Source of the DNA: Rhodococcus triatomae BKS 15-14
GTDB taxonomy: Bacteria; Actinomycetota; Actinomycetes; Mycobacteriales; Mycobacteriaceae
Direction: 5' to 3'
NCBI GenBank assembly: GCA_000341795.1
Contig: AODO01000024.1
Coordinates: forward strand, 62,001-126,000
DNA: 64,000 nt
Under the pieces are notes generated by a model. The model was given only the letters and a program-made list of their open reading frames with translations, was not told where the DNA came from and did not search any database. Of the stretch, positions 10,198-19,394 are shown piece by piece. How positions within the stretch are numbered: the first letter of the stretch is position 1; each line of letters opens with the position of its first letter. The position numbers were made by a program, and so were the translations under genes.

Positions 10198-10857
10198 GTG
10201 GAGGCCGTGGCCGATGCACGAGTGGGCAGACGTACGGGCCGCCCCCCGACCCTGACCGCGGACGACATCGTCACCGCGGCCCTCGGCGGCGATCTCGCCG
10301 CACTGAGCATGCCCGCGGTGGCGAAGCGGCTGGGCGTCAGCCACTCGGCGCTGTACCGGTACTTCCCGGACCGCGAGTCGCTGCTGCGCGCGTGCGCGGA
10401 CCGGGTGGTGCGCGCTACGGACTGGCCGGACGTCGACCAGCCGTGGCGCGATCTGCTGTCGTCGATGGCGGGCGCGTTGTGGTCGTGCTTCGACTCGCAT
10501 CCCGGCCTCGCCCAGGTCGCGCTGACGTTGCCGGGGACCCCACCGGCGCTGGTGACGGTGGTGGACGCGATCGTCGCCTCGCTGTGCGCGCAGGGTTTCG
10601 TCATCCACGACGCCGTCCTCGCCGTCGACTTCGTCTCGGAGGTGACGATCCTGCAGCACGCGTCGATGGCCGCGCTGGACGACGTCGTGAGCGACGCGGA
10701 TTCGCGGTCGACCCGGCAGGCCCATCAGGACAGTTGGCGCGAGTCCGGTGTGGTGACGGCCGGTGGGCTGGACGAGGCCGCATGGCACGGCCGTGGGTGG
10801 CTCGAAGGCAAGCTGGCGGTGATCCTCGACGGGCTGGAGCGTCGTCTCGAACGCTGA
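10198..10857 (+). CDS. TetR-family transcriptional regulator
   Basis: A 219-residue regulator starting at a GTG 15 bases after the transporter. The N-terminal helix-turn-helix is clear (LSMPAVAKRLGVSHSALYRY followed by FPDRESLLRA, about residues 38-68). The remaining 150 residues form the usual ligand-binding and dimerisation domain. It may be co-transcribed with the transporter pair and could respond to a siderophore or unrelated ligand. No operator is obvious beyond the iron-box palindrome. Its stop codon is embedded in a strong hairpin. Confidence 0.85.
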   Translation: MEAVADARVGRRTGRPPTLTADDIVTAALGGDLAALSMPAVAKRLGVSHSALYRYFPDRESLLRACADRVVRATDWPDVDQPWRDLLSSMAGALWSCFDSHPGLAQVALTLPGTPPALVTVVDAIVASLCAQGFVIHDAVLAVDFVSEVTILQHASMAALDDVVSDADSRSTRQAHQDSWRESGVVTAGGLDEAAWHGRGWLEGKLAVILDGLERRLER

Positions 10858-10879
10858 CGCCCGGTCGTGCACCGGGCGT
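10857..10879 (+). terminator. Hairpin terminator after TetR gene
   Basis: ACGCCCGGT and ACCGGGCGT form a perfect 9-bp stem with a 5-base loop, starting on the last base of the stop codon. There is no U-tract, as is common in this group. Confidence 0.6.
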
Positions 10880-10958
10880 GGCCGAGCCACTCCAGCGACG
10901 GGCGGTGTCGCCCCGAGCACTGCGTGCAGGGAGGTGCCCCACGAGGCACACTCGTCGC

Positions 10959-11810
10959 ATGATCGGTGCACTGCTGACCCGCGCGGCACTCAACCCGCCG
11001 CCGTCCCTGCGCTCGCTCGTCACCCGGGTCCGTCCGGGTCCGGACCGGATCGAGGGGGCGACGATCCTCGTCACCGGCGCCTCCTCGGGGGTCGGCGAGG
11101 CCGCGGCGTCGGCCTTCGCCGAGCGGGGAGCATCCGTGATCCTGGTCGCCCGCGGCGCGGAGGACCTGGCGGCGGTGCGGGACCGGATCGTGACGGCGGG
11201 CGGTGTGGCGCACAGCGTGCCGTGTGATCTGACCAGCGCCGCCGACGTGGAGTCGCTGGTGGCGCGGGTGAATTCGGAGTTCGGCCCCCTCGACGTGCTC
11301 GTCAACAACGCCGGCCGCTCGATTCGGCGCACCGCCGTCGAATCCCTCGACCGGTTCCACGACTACGAGCGGACGATGGCGCTCAACTACTTCGGGCCGG
11401 TCCGGCTGACGTTGGCCGTGTTGCCGGGGATGCTGGAACGAGGCCACGGCCACGTCGTCAACGTCGCGACGTGGGGTGTGCCCGGGGGTGTGATGCCGCG
11501 GTTCGGCGCCTACCACGCCTCGAAGGCCGCGATCAGCGCGTTCGGCCGCGATCTCGGGGCGGAGGTGGACGGCACCGGCGTCGCGGTGACGACCGTGCAC
11601 TTCCCGTTGATCCGGACACCGATGATCGCGCCCACCGAGGACTACGACCGGATGCCGGCACTGACGGCGGAGCAGGCGGCGGGCTGGCTGGTCGAGGCCG
11701 TCCGGTCGCGCCCGGTCGAGATCGCCCCGGCGTACGCCGAGCTGCTGCGGTACCTCGGTGCCGTGTCCCCGACCGCGGCGAACGCCCTCGTCCGCCGGGC
11801 CGGTATCTAG
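10959..11810 (+). CDS. Short-chain dehydrogenase/reductase
   Basis: A 283-residue NAD(P)-dependent oxidoreductase. The Rossmann motif TGASSGVGEAAA is near residue 36, VNNAGRSI follows, and the catalytic YxxxK is in AYHASKAAIS. The layout (short hydrophobic N-terminus, then the nucleotide site) resembles mycobacterial SDRs acting on ketones or long-chain aldehydes. Start ATG at 10959 was chosen because homologous Rossmann sequence begins about 30 residues later and upstream sequence is the TetR terminator region. Substrate unknown. Confidence 0.87.
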   Translation: MIGALLTRAALNPPPSLRSLVTRVRPGPDRIEGATILVTGASSGVGEAAASAFAERGASVILVARGAEDLAAVRDRIVTAGGVAHSVPCDLTSAADVESLVARVNSEFGPLDVLVNNAGRSIRRTAVESLDRFHDYERTMALNYFGPVRLTLAVLPGMLERGHGHVVNVATWGVPGGVMPRFGAYHASKAAISAFGRDLGAEVDGTGVAVTTVHFPLIRTPMIAPTEDYDRMPALTAEQAAGWLVEAVRSRPVEIAPAYAELLRYLGAVSPTAANALVRRAGI

Positions 11811-12300
11811 GGGGGCCTCGGCGGCAGTCGTAGGACGAGCCGGGCGCCGCCGAGCGCGCTGTCCGCGAGCCGGCACGCGGCGTCCTCGGTGTCGAACTCG
11901 CGTTGCCCGCCGCCCGGGAACAGCTCACTCGGCAGGGCATGGAGCTGGTTACGGAGACCGCGGGGAGGACGAGTGGCAGGAAGCCACCGAGCCATCCCCA
12001 CGGTCTCTGCGGCACGCCACGACCCGTCGGTTGAACCGCGACGCCGCTCCGACATACAAGTCGGAAGCGCCGGCCCGCTTTCGCGCCGCGAGTGCAGAGC
12101 AAACCGCCAGCCACACGACGCTGGCCTCGCCTGCGCCGCGGTGCACACGCTGCAACGCCTGGGCTGCTGGCGGTTCCCGCGTCCAGGGAACGTGCCGCGC
12201 GCTCCGTGTCAGCTGAACGAAGGACAAGAGCAAATACGACCGGGAGGTCTGGTTGAATGTCCTCTCCATGACTTTTGCCCGAACTGGAAGGAAACTCCAC
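11811..12300. other. Gene-free stretch, possible remnant on minus strand
   Basis: About 490 bases without a supportable gene. A minus-strand frame ending at 11807 finishes in a Gly-Gly-Ala-Arg-Leu-Val-Leu-Arg-Leu-Pro stretch that looks like the tail of a sensor kinase ATPase domain, but nothing upstream of it supports a kinase. The right end contains the promoter and GGAAGG ribosome site of the next gene. Confidence 0.4.
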
Positions 12301-12756
12301 GTGAGGAAGACCAGCACTCTCCTCGCCTCCGGCGCCATCTCGGCCGGGATGCTGTTCCCCGCCGTCGCCTTCGCTGAGGCGGCCCCGGACCCCGTGGATG
12401 TCAAACACACCTTCTGCACCGACAACCTCGACCACTCGGTCGCGATGACCGTGACGGCGGCCCCAGGGATGTTTGCGGACAACAAGATCGCAACCCCGGA
12501 GCAGTTCTCGCCGGTCAACGAGGAGGGCCTGTACTGCATCACCTACGTCGAGACCATCGAAGCGGAGACCGAGCCGATCTACGCGGACATCACCAGCTCC
12601 GGTGCGTCGAAGGTGACCATCAAGATTGAGCAGGTCGTCGTGGAGCCGGCAGGTTCGCTGTCGTTCGGATCGCTCGGTAGCGGAGAGACCGAGACCTTGA
12701 AGGTGATCGGTGAAGCCGAGGGCGACACTTTCGCTTCCGTCCGCATCAACTACTGA
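12301..12756 (+). CDS. Small secreted protein of unknown function
   Basis: A 151-residue protein with a clear Sec signal peptide: MRKTSTLLASG, a hydrophobic core and an Ala-x-Ala cleavage region (AVAFAEA) near residue 26. The mature part is acidic, has two cysteines (FCTDN and LYCITY) that could pair, and ends in a beta-rich domain. I recognise no family. The GTG at 12301 is preferred because GGAAGG lies about 10 bases upstream and the signal peptide then starts normally; an ATG at 12268 would add 11 residues. The next secreted gene follows 31 bases later. Confidence 0.7.
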   Translation: MRKTSTLLASGAISAGMLFPAVAFAEAAPDPVDVKHTFCTDNLDHSVAMTVTAAPGMFADNKIATPEQFSPVNEEGLYCITYVETIEAETEPIYADITSSGASKVTIKIEQVVVEPAGSLSFGSLGSGETETLKVIGEAEGDTFASVRINY

Positions 12757-12787
12757 TCCACCCACACCAACCGAAAGAGAGATTCGC

Positions 12788-13216
12788 ATGCGTAGGTTCT
12801 TCACCGCAGTCACCGCAGGCTCCATCGTTGCCGCCGGCCTTCTGTCTCCCGCCGTCGCGTCCGCTCAGGGATCGTCGGCGAACCCCGTGCAGTGGTGCGA
12901 CGACGCCGAGTTCTCGCTCGGCTGCTACACGGACGGCACCCCGAAGGTTCCGGACATGAGCTTCTGGGAGGCGCGGGAGTACGCCGAGCAGAAGGCCAAG
13001 GACGCGGCAGAGCAGGCCGAGGCCGACAACCCGACCCCGTCCTTCTTCGACAACATCCGCACGATCATTGGGTGGATCTTCGGAGGCTCGTCGGACCCGG
13101 CCACTGACGACGAGGAGACCGAGGAGGAGGCCACCCCGGCTCCCGAAGAGGAGACCCTGGCTCCCGATGAGGAGGAGACCCCGGCTCCCGAGGTGGCGGA
13201 CTCCGCAGCCGAGTAG
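12788..13216 (+). CDS. Small secreted protein with acidic Glu/Pro/Ala repeat tail
   Basis: A 142-residue protein. The signal peptide MRRFFTAVTAG through AVASAQG cleaves near residue 26. A short domain with two cysteines (QWCDD, LGCYTDG) follows, then an alpha-helical segment and a tail of near-repeats of EEETPAPE type. It lies 31 bases after another secreted gene and has its own GAAAGAGAG ribosome site. The repetitive Pro/Glu tail suggests a cell-wall-spanning or flexible region. Function unknown. A strong terminator follows. Confidence 0.72.
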   Translation: MRRFFTAVTAGSIVAAGLLSPAVASAQGSSANPVQWCDDAEFSLGCYTDGTPKVPDMSFWEAREYAEQKAKDAAEQAEADNPTPSFFDNIRTIIGWIFGGSSDPATDDEETEEEATPAPEEETLAPDEEETPAPEVADSAAE

Positions 13217-13235
13217 TCACCCTCAGAGGGTCGCG

Positions 13236-13268
13236 AAGCCCCCCAGTCTCGCTTGAGGCGGGGGGCTT
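13236..13268 (+). terminator. Rho-independent-type terminator
   Basis: AAGCCCCCC and GGGGGGCTT form a perfect 9-bp stem around a 15-base loop, 20 bases after the stop of the acidic-tail secreted protein. Confidence 0.75.
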
Positions 13269-13458
13269 GTCGTGCGACTGGGGTCTGGTGGGATCCGGGC
13301 ATTTCCCGAGGGTCGGGGCGTTGGCAGGGCGCGACGAGGTGGACACTGACGCTGAAGTCCCCTGGACGGCGCGTTTCGCCCACCTTCGGGACGCCCCCAT
13401 TTTCGGCGGTGGAACTTGCCTCAACGTGAAACTATGGCGCGGCCGCACTCGGGGTCGG

Positions 13459-14121
13459 TCAGAGCCCGCGGGTCTGCAACTCGATTCCGCGGCGCTGGAT
13501 CCGCAGCCACACGGCGAACCCCCACAACACGAATCCCGCGTACACCAGATACAGGATCGCCGACGGGTAGTAACCCGCCTTCAGCAGCAGCGGCACCCCG
13601 ACGACGTCGACGCCGATCCAGATCAGCCAGAACTCGGTCCAGCCGCGAGCCATGCCGTAGGTGGCGAGCATCGAGCCCATGAAGATCCACGCCTCGGCCC
13701 ACGGTCCGTACGACCCCAGCCAGGCGAAGAGCTGCGCGAACGCGATGGTGCCCGCGGCCATCGCGAGGACCAGCAGGAGCCGGTCCCGGCCCGGTGCCCA
13801 CCGCGGGAGGACGGCCTGGCCCGACACCTGGCGCGACCGTAGCCACTGCGTCCAGCCGTACACGCTCACCGTGATGAACATCAGCTGGCGGCCTGCCTGG
13901 CCGTACAGGTTCAGTTCTTGCGGCGTGTGGAACAACGCACCCATGAACACCGTGAACAGCAGGGCGTTCCCGGCGATACCGACCGGCCACGCCCACACCA
14001 CGCGCTTCATCCCGCCGATCGCCGAGGCGATACCGAACGTGTTGCCGAGGATCTCGCGCCACAGGATCGTTGCCCCGCCGATGTGCAGCTCCGCGTCGAA
14101 CAGGGTGAGCAGCGGGTTCAC
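13459..14121 (-). CDS. pnuC: PnuC-family nicotinamide riboside transporter
   Basis: A 220-residue membrane protein with about seven hydrophobic segments. Family-typical features are the early WREILGN stretch, WAWPVGIAGN, the YGWTQW motif and the TEFWLIWIGVDVVGVPLL segment. PnuC proteins carry nicotinamide riboside or related vitamin precursors by facilitated diffusion. The start is the GTG at 14121, five bases past the prfC stop; longer frames would read back into prfC. No NAD-responsive operator is visible. Confidence 0.85.
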   Translation of the reverse strand: MNPLLTLFDAELHIGGATILWREILGNTFGIASAIGGMKRVVWAWPVGIAGNALLFTVFMGALFHTPQELNLYGQAGRQLMFITVSVYGWTQWLRSRQVSGQAVLPRWAPGRDRLLLVLAMAAGTIAFAQLFAWLGSYGPWAEAWIFMGSMLATYGMARGWTEFWLIWIGVDVVGVPLLLKAGYYPSAILYLVYAGFVLWGFAVWLRIQRRGIELQTRGL

Positions 14122-14125
14122 GGAG

Positions 14126-15835
14126 TCAGTCGGCGGTCGCGACGAGGGGCTCGAGCGTGAGGTCGGGGAGCTCCTTCTGGATGTACTGCAGGCGCCACTT
14201 GTCGCTGACGAGGGCGAGGAGGACACCGTCCGACCGGGTGAACACCTCGACGCCGCGCTGGCGGCCGAGCTCGACGGCGGACTCGGCGTCGGTGCGCCGC
14301 GCCAGCTGGTAGGGCAGGCCCTCCATTCGTGCCTCGACGTTGAACTCGGCCTTCATGCGGGCCGCGACGACCTCGAACTGCATGGGGCCGACGGCCGCCA
14401 TCACCGGGGAGGCGTCGCCGCGGATGTCGTTGCGCAGGATCTGCACCACACCCTCGGAGTCGAGCTGGTCGACCGCGCGACGGAACTGCTTGTACTTGCC
14501 CGCGCTCTCGGCCCGCAGCGTCGAGAAGTGCTCCGGCGCGAACGACGGGATCGGCGGGAACTCGACCTTCTTGTCGGTGAACAGGGTGTGCCCGGGTGCG
14601 AGGGCGGTCGCGTTGACCAGGCCGACGACGTCACCGGGGTAGGCGCTGTCGACGGTCGACCGCTCGCGGCCGAACACCGTCTGCGCGTACTTGGTCGCGA
14701 ACGGCTTTCCGGTCTGGGCGTGGGTGACGACCATGCCGCGCTCGAACACCCCGGACACGACGCGCATGAACGCCAGCCGGTCCCGGTGCGCGGTGTCCAT
14801 GCCCGCCTGCACCTTGAACACGACCGCGCTGAACGGGTCGGTGACCTCACGGTCGTTGCCGGCGAGATCGGACCGGGCACCGGGCGACGGTGCCAGCTCG
14901 ACGAGCGTGTCGAGGATCTGCCGGACACCGAAGTTGAGCATCGCGGACGCGAAGATCACCGGCGACGTCTGCCCGGCGATGAACAGCTCCTGGTCGTGGT
15001 CCTGACCGGACGCCGAGAGCAGTTCGCTCTCCTCGACCGCGGTCTCCCACTCGCTGCCGTCGCGGGCGGCCGCGCTGTCGGCGTCCAGGATCTCCTCGGG
15101 CGCGATCTTCGCGCCGCCCGCGGTGCGGGTGAAACGGATGTACTCGCGGGGGGCACCGTCCTCGCCGCGGCGCAGCAGACCGCGGAAGTCGCCCGCGATG
15201 CCGACCGGCCAGTACAGCGGTGTCGGTGTCAGCCCGATGCGGTCCTGGATCTCGTCGAGCAGTTCGAGCGGGGACTGGCCTGGCCGGTCCCACTTGTTGA
15301 TGACCGTGACGACGGGGATGCCGCGGTGCTTGCAGACCTGGAACAGCTTGAGGGTCTGCGGTTCGAGTCCTTTCGCGGCGTCGATGAGCATGACGGCCGC
15401 GTCGACCGCGGTGAGCACGCGGTAGGTGTCCTCGGAGAAGTCGGAGTGGCCGGGGGTGTCGACGAGGTTGACGACGTTCGGTTCCTCGTCCGGAGCGGTC
15501 TCCGGCGACTTGTAGTTGAACTGCAGCGCGGTGGAGCTGACGGAGATGCCGCGGGCCTTCTCCATCTCCATCCAGTCGGAGACCGTCGACTTGCGGCCCG
15601 CCTTGCCGTGCACGGCGCCGGCCTCGGCGATCATCTTCGCGTGCAGCGCGAGGGCCTCGGTCAACGTCGACTTGCCCGCGTCGGGATGGGAGATGACCGC
15701 GAAGGTGCGGCGACGGCCTGCCTCGGCGGCGAGCGCACGCGCGGACCTGTCGATCGTGCCCGCGCCCGCCTCGGACCCGGCGGAGCCGGGCTCGGAGGGG
15801 GAGGCAGGTGTCGTCGACGCGGGCTCGGTGGTCAC
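14126..15835 (-). CDS. prfC: Peptide chain release factor 3
   Basis: A 569-residue translational GTPase that recycles class I release factors after termination. The G1 loop SHPDAGKSTL, switch II DTPGHSDFSEDTYR and NKWDR are present, as are the RF3-typical GRKSTVSDWMEMEK and GISVSS stretches. The first 40 or so residues (Thr, Pro, Ser, Glu-rich) are extra compared with E. coli RF3 (529 residues), so a later start is possible although no in-frame ATG lies between. pnuC follows at once and is probably co-transcribed. Confidence 0.93.
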   Translation of the reverse strand: MTTEPASTTPASPSEPGSAGSEAGAGTIDRSARALAAEAGRRRTFAVISHPDAGKSTLTEALALHAKMIAEAGAVHGKAGRKSTVSDWMEMEKARGISVSSTALQFNYKSPETAPDEEPNVVNLVDTPGHSDFSEDTYRVLTAVDAAVMLIDAAKGLEPQTLKLFQVCKHRGIPVVTVINKWDRPGQSPLELLDEIQDRIGLTPTPLYWPVGIAGDFRGLLRRGEDGAPREYIRFTRTAGGAKIAPEEILDADSAAARDGSEWETAVEESELLSASGQDHDQELFIAGQTSPVIFASAMLNFGVRQILDTLVELAPSPGARSDLAGNDREVTDPFSAVVFKVQAGMDTAHRDRLAFMRVVSGVFERGMVVTHAQTGKPFATKYAQTVFGRERSTVDSAYPGDVVGLVNATALAPGHTLFTDKKVEFPPIPSFAPEHFSTLRAESAGKYKQFRRAVDQLDSEGVVQILRNDIRGDASPVMAAVGPMQFEVVAARMKAEFNVEARMEGLPYQLARRTDAESAVELGRQRGVEVFTRSDGVLLALVSDKWRLQYIQKELPDLTLEPLVATAD

Positions 15836-16032
15836 CGGGGAGTTCCTTTGCTTGGCGGAGTCGGGGCGCGCACGGATGTGCCGTGGCGATCGGCCGGTAG
15901 TCCAGGTTACCCGCCGTCGAGAGGCTCGATTCGCGCCGTCCTTCCCGGTCTCGGCCGTGGCGGGAACGTGACGTGTAACACAACGTGAGTGGAGAGAGAA
16001 ATACCTGGTGCGACCCGGTGAGGAGTCACGCC

Positions 16033-17664
16033 ATGAGCAGATTCACCGACGAGATGTACGAGACCGCCGCGACCAGCAGCAGAGGCCTCGTCATCGGCGA
16101 ACCGGACCATCCCGCACGGCAGACGTGGGGCCGGATCCACGCCCTCGCGAAACACGTCGCGGGAGGACTCGGTGCCGCGGGCATCGGGCCGGGTGACTCG
16201 GTCGCCGTGCTCGCCGGACAGCCCGCCGACATCGCGCCCGTCTGCCAGGCGGTCTGGATGCGCCGCGCCGCGGTCACGATGCTGCATCAGCCGACACCCC
16301 GCACCGACATCGACGTGTGGGCCCACGACACCGAGGTCGTCGTCCGGATGATCGGCGCCCACGCCGTCGTCGTCGGGTCGCCCTTCGAGGCCGCGGAGCA
16401 GGTGTTGGTGGCGCACGGGATACCCGTCGTCACCGTCGACGAACTCCGCTCTGCTCGACCCGTCGATCCGTTGGACGCGCGGGAATCCGACGTCGCGTTG
16501 CAGCAGCTGACGTCCGGATCGACCGGCTCGCCGAAGGCGGTGCGAATCACGCACGCCAACTTCTGGACGAACGCGAACGCGATGCTGGACCGGATCAAGT
16601 TCGACGCCGAGAGCGACGTGATGATCAGTTGGCTGCCGCTGTTCCACGACATGGGCATGGTCGGATTCCTCACGCTGCCGATGCAGTTCGGCGCCGAGAT
16701 CGTCAGCGTCACCCCGCTCGACTTCCTGCGCGCGCCACTGCTGTGGGCCGACCTGATGGGCAAGTACCGCGGAACGATCAGTGCGGCACCGAATTTCGCC
16801 TACTCGATGCTGGCGCGCCGACTGGGCCAGGCGCCGGACGGTTCGGTCGACCTGTCGTCGATGCGGTGTCTGCTCAACGGCGCGGAACCGGTCGACGCGG
16901 ACACGGTGCTCGCGCTGGCGGCGGCGGGCGAGCGTTTCGGTCTCGATCCCGCGGCCCTCGCGCCGACGTACGGGATGGCGGAGGTGACGCTCGCGGTGTC
17001 GCTGCCGTCGCCGGGGCAGGGGATGGTGCTGGACCTGGTGGACCCGGACCTGCTCGGTGCGATGCACCGTGCCGTGCCGTCGACGCGGAGCAACGCCCGC
17101 CGGATGGTCACCCTCGGCAAGCTCGTGTCCGACCTCGAGGGCCGGGTGGTCGACGAGGACCACCGCGAACTGCCCGCCCGTTGCGTCGGAATACTCGAGG
17201 TCCGCGGTCCGTCGGTCACCCCGGGCTACCTCACGACGGAAGGCCCGAGGCCGGCGCAGGACGCCGACGGCTGGCTGGACACGGGCGACGTCGGGTACTT
17301 CACCGAGGACGGGCTCGTCGTGGTCTGTGGACGCGTGAAGGACGTCATCATCATGGGCGGCCGCAACGTGTACCCGACCGACATCGAACGGGCCGCGCTG
17401 TCGGTCCGCGGCGTGCGCCCCGGCAACGCGGTCGCGGTGCGGTTGGACGCGGGGCAGAAGCGGGAGTCGTTCGCCGTCGCGGTCGAGACCAACGCGATCG
17501 ACGATCCGGCCGAGGTGCACAGGATCGAACACGAGGTCGTGCACGCGGTGGTGTCGGAGGTCGGGGTGCGGCCCCGGACGGTCGCCGTTCTCGGCCCGGG
17601 GAGCATCCCGAAGACCTCCTCCGGCAAGTTGCGGCGCACCCACTCGGCCTCCCTGCTGCCCTGA
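16033..17664 (+). CDS. Fatty-acyl-AMP ligase (Pks16-like)
   Basis: A 543-residue adenylate-forming enzyme. The core motif [11 protein letters not shown] is near residue 160, [12 protein letters not shown] is the form typical of fatty-acyl-AMP ligases, and the C-terminus has WLDTGDVG and KTSSGKLRR with the catalytic lysine. Such enzymes activate fatty acids as acyl-AMP for transfer to a carrier protein or CoA. Length and gene neighbourhood match M. tuberculosis Rv1013 (named pks16 although not a polyketide synthase). Start ATG at 16033 follows a GAGGAG site. No polyketide synthase or carrier protein gene is adjacent. It converges on another synthetase across a strong hairpin. Confidence 0.85.
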   Translation: MSRFTDEMYETAATSSRGLVIGEPDHPARQTWGRIHALAKHVAGGLGAAGIGPGDSVAVLAGQPADIAPVCQAVWMRRAAVTMLHQPTPRTDIDVWAHDTEVVVRMIGAHAVVVGSPFEAAEQVLVAHGIPVVTVDELRSARPVDPLDARESDVALQQLTSGSTGSPKAVRITHANFWTNANAMLDRIKFDAESDVMISWLPLFHDMGMVGFLTLPMQFGAEIVSVTPLDFLRAPLLWADLMGKYRGTISAAPNFAYSMLARRLGQAPDGSVDLSSMRCLLNGAEPVDADTVLALAAAGERFGLDPAALAPTYGMAEVTLAVSLPSPGQGMVLDLVDPDLLGAMHRAVPSTRSNARRMVTLGKLVSDLEGRVVDEDHRELPARCVGILEVRGPSVTPGYLTTEGPRPAQDADGWLDTGDVGYFTEDGLVVVCGRVKDVIIMGGRNVYPTDIERAALSVRGVRPGNAVAVRLDAGQKRESFAVAVETNAIDDPAEVHRIEHEVVHAVVSEVGVRPRTVAVLGPGSIPKTSSGKLRRTHSASLLP

Positions 17665-17678
17665 CGGCCCCCTACCTC

Positions 17679-17729
17679 GGGTGAGGGGAACCCATGACCG
17701 GTCAGACCGGCCGAGGGTTCCCCTCACCC
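17679..17729. terminator. Bidirectional terminator between convergent ligase genes
   Basis: A perfect 15-bp inverted repeat (GGGTGAGGGGAACCC and its complement) around a 21-base loop that itself contains ACCGGT. It lies between the stop codons of the FAAL (17664, plus) and the acyl-CoA synthetase (17736, minus). Confidence 0.85.
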
Positions 17730-17735
17730 TTGGGG

Positions 17736-19394
17736 TCAGTGGGCTTCCCGCAGCTCCCGGCGCAGGATCTTGCCGGTGACCGTCTTGGGCAGGTCGACGA
17801 CGAACTCCACCTGACGGGGGTACTTGTAGGCGGCCATCTGCTCCTTGCAGAACGCGACGAGTTCGTCCGCGTCCACCGACTCGCCGCTGCGCAGCGAGAC
17901 GTACGCCTTGACGGTCTCGCCGCGGTACTCGTCGGGCACCCCGACGACCGCGGCCTCGCGGACCGCGGGATGCGCGTAGAGCACGTCCTCGACCTCACGC
18001 GGCCACACCTTGTACCCGGAGGCGTTGATCATGTCCTTCTTGCGGTCGACGACGTAGAACCATCCGTCGGGGTCCATGAATCCGACGTCGCCGGTGTGCA
18101 GTTCGCCGCCCGGGATCGACTCGGCGGTCTTGTCGGGCTTGTTCCAGTACCCGCTCACCACCTGGGGGCCCGAGGTGACGAACTCGCCGACCTCACCGAC
18201 GGGGACGTCCTCGCCGTCCTCGCCGACGACGCGGACGACGGTGTTGAACACCGGGACACCCACCGACAACGCACCGGACGTCGGGTCGACGGGCGCGCGG
18301 ACTCCGCGCGGAACACCGTGGGACGGTGACGACGTCTCGGTGAGGCCGTAGATGTTGTGGATGTAGGCCCCGAACACCTTCTCCAGACGGTCCGCCATGG
18401 CGGGGGCGATGGGGGCGCCGCCCGAGTAGAGCACCCGCAGGCTCTCGAAGTCGGCGGGTGTGGCACCGGGCGCCGCAGACAATGCGTTGTACGCGGTGAT
18501 CGCCGCGACGGTGAAGACCGGCTTCCACTCGCGGATCGAGTCGAGTGTCACGTCCGGGGCGAACCGGTGGGTGAGCACCAGCGGTGAGCGGGCCAGCATG
18601 GCCAGCATCACGTGCCCGACGAGCCCGGTGATGTGGAAGAGCGGCGCGATGCCCAGGACTCCTTCCCCGGGTGCGAGTCCGGTCCAGTCCCGGTACGTCT
18701 GCGCGTTGAACGCCAGATTGCCGTGGGTGTTCATGGCGCCCTTGGGTTCCCCGGTCGTCCCCGAGGTGTACGTGAGCACGGCGACGTCGCCGGAGGCCAG
18801 CGCAGGCGCGGGAAGCGGGGTGCCGTCGTACGACTCGATGGTCTCGACCAGGTCGCGGGTGCCCTCGCTGCGTCGCCGCTCGACTCCCTCGAACAGTCGC
18901 GGATCGTTGCGCGTCTGGAAGTCGAGGGGCGACGAGGTGAACACCGTGCGCACAGAGGTGGTCCCGCCCGCGATCACCTCGGCGGCGACGTCGACGTACA
19001 GGTCGTCGAGGGTGAGCAGGGCCGTGGCCCCGGAGTCGACCAGCATGTAGGACAGTTCCCGCTGCCGGTTCATGGGGTTGATTGCGACCGCGACGCCGCC
19101 CGCCTTCCAGGCGGCGACGATGCCGATCACGTACGCGGGATTGTTCTGGACGTACACGGCGAGGCGATCGCCCGCCGCGAAACCGTCCGCGACGAGTGCC
19201 GACGCCAGCGCGTTCGCGGCGCGATCGATGTCGGCGAAGGTCAGTGTGGTGTCGAAGTAGTGGACGAAGGGACGGTCGCCGTCCTCCGAAACCGCGGCGT
19301 CGAACACGTCGAGCGCGGTGGCGTACTCGACGTCGATGTCCGCGGGAGTGCTCTCGGGGTAGCGGGCGAGCCAGGGCCGGTCGAGATAGCTCAC
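17736..19394 (-). CDS. Acyl-CoA synthetase (AMP-binding, FadD-type), copy 1
   Basis: A 552-residue adenylate-forming CoA ligase. Motifs are TYTSGTTGEPKG, the acyl-site YGLTETSSP, GDVGFMDPDGW and the C-terminal TGKILRREL with the catalytic lysine. The GTG start at 19394 overlaps the cyclase stop by 4 bases (GTGA), so the two are translationally coupled. It is clearly paralogous to the synthetase at 21431: they share the N-terminal DRPWLA and the YRDWTG, VLTHR and SGGAPI/V stretches. The substrate is unknown; the linked cyclase and flavin enzymes suggest catabolism of an unusual organic acid. Confidence 0.88.
   Translation of the reverse strand: MSYLDRPWLARYPESTPADIDVEYATALDVFDAAVSEDGDRPFVHYFDTTLTFADIDRAANALASALVADGFAAGDRLAVYVQNNPAYVIGIVAAWKAGGVAVAINPMNRQRELSYMLVDSGATALLTLDDLYVDVAAEVIAGGTTSVRTVFTSSPLDFQTRNDPRLFEGVERRRSEGTRDLVETIESYDGTPLPAPALASGDVAVLTYTSGTTGEPKGAMNTHGNLAFNAQTYRDWTGLAPGEGVLGIAPLFHITGLVGHVMLAMLARSPLVLTHRFAPDVTLDSIREWKPVFTVAAITAYNALSAAPGATPADFESLRVLYSGGAPIAPAMADRLEKVFGAYIHNIYGLTETSSPSHGVPRGVRAPVDPTSGALSVGVPVFNTVVRVVGEDGEDVPVGEVGEFVTSGPQVVSGYWNKPDKTAESIPGGELHTGDVGFMDPDGWFYVVDRKKDMINASGYKVWPREVEDVLYAHPAVREAAVVGVPDEYRGETVKAYVSLRSGESVDADELVAFCKEQMAAYKYPRQVEFVVDLPKTVTGKILRRELREAH

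Noticed and set aside
8107-10989. A 960-codon minus-strand frame opposite the transporter pair
   Set aside because: Antisense shadow of two clear ABC genes and the TetR gene; no start region or motif of its own.
11807-12148. Possible sensor kinase C-terminus on the minus strand
   Set aside because: Only the last ten or so residues look right and no ATPase motifs precede them; kept as a comment on the gene-free stretch.
13459-14121. NAD-responsive riboswitch or operator upstream of pnuC
   Set aside because: The start is five bases from the prfC stop and no leader exists.
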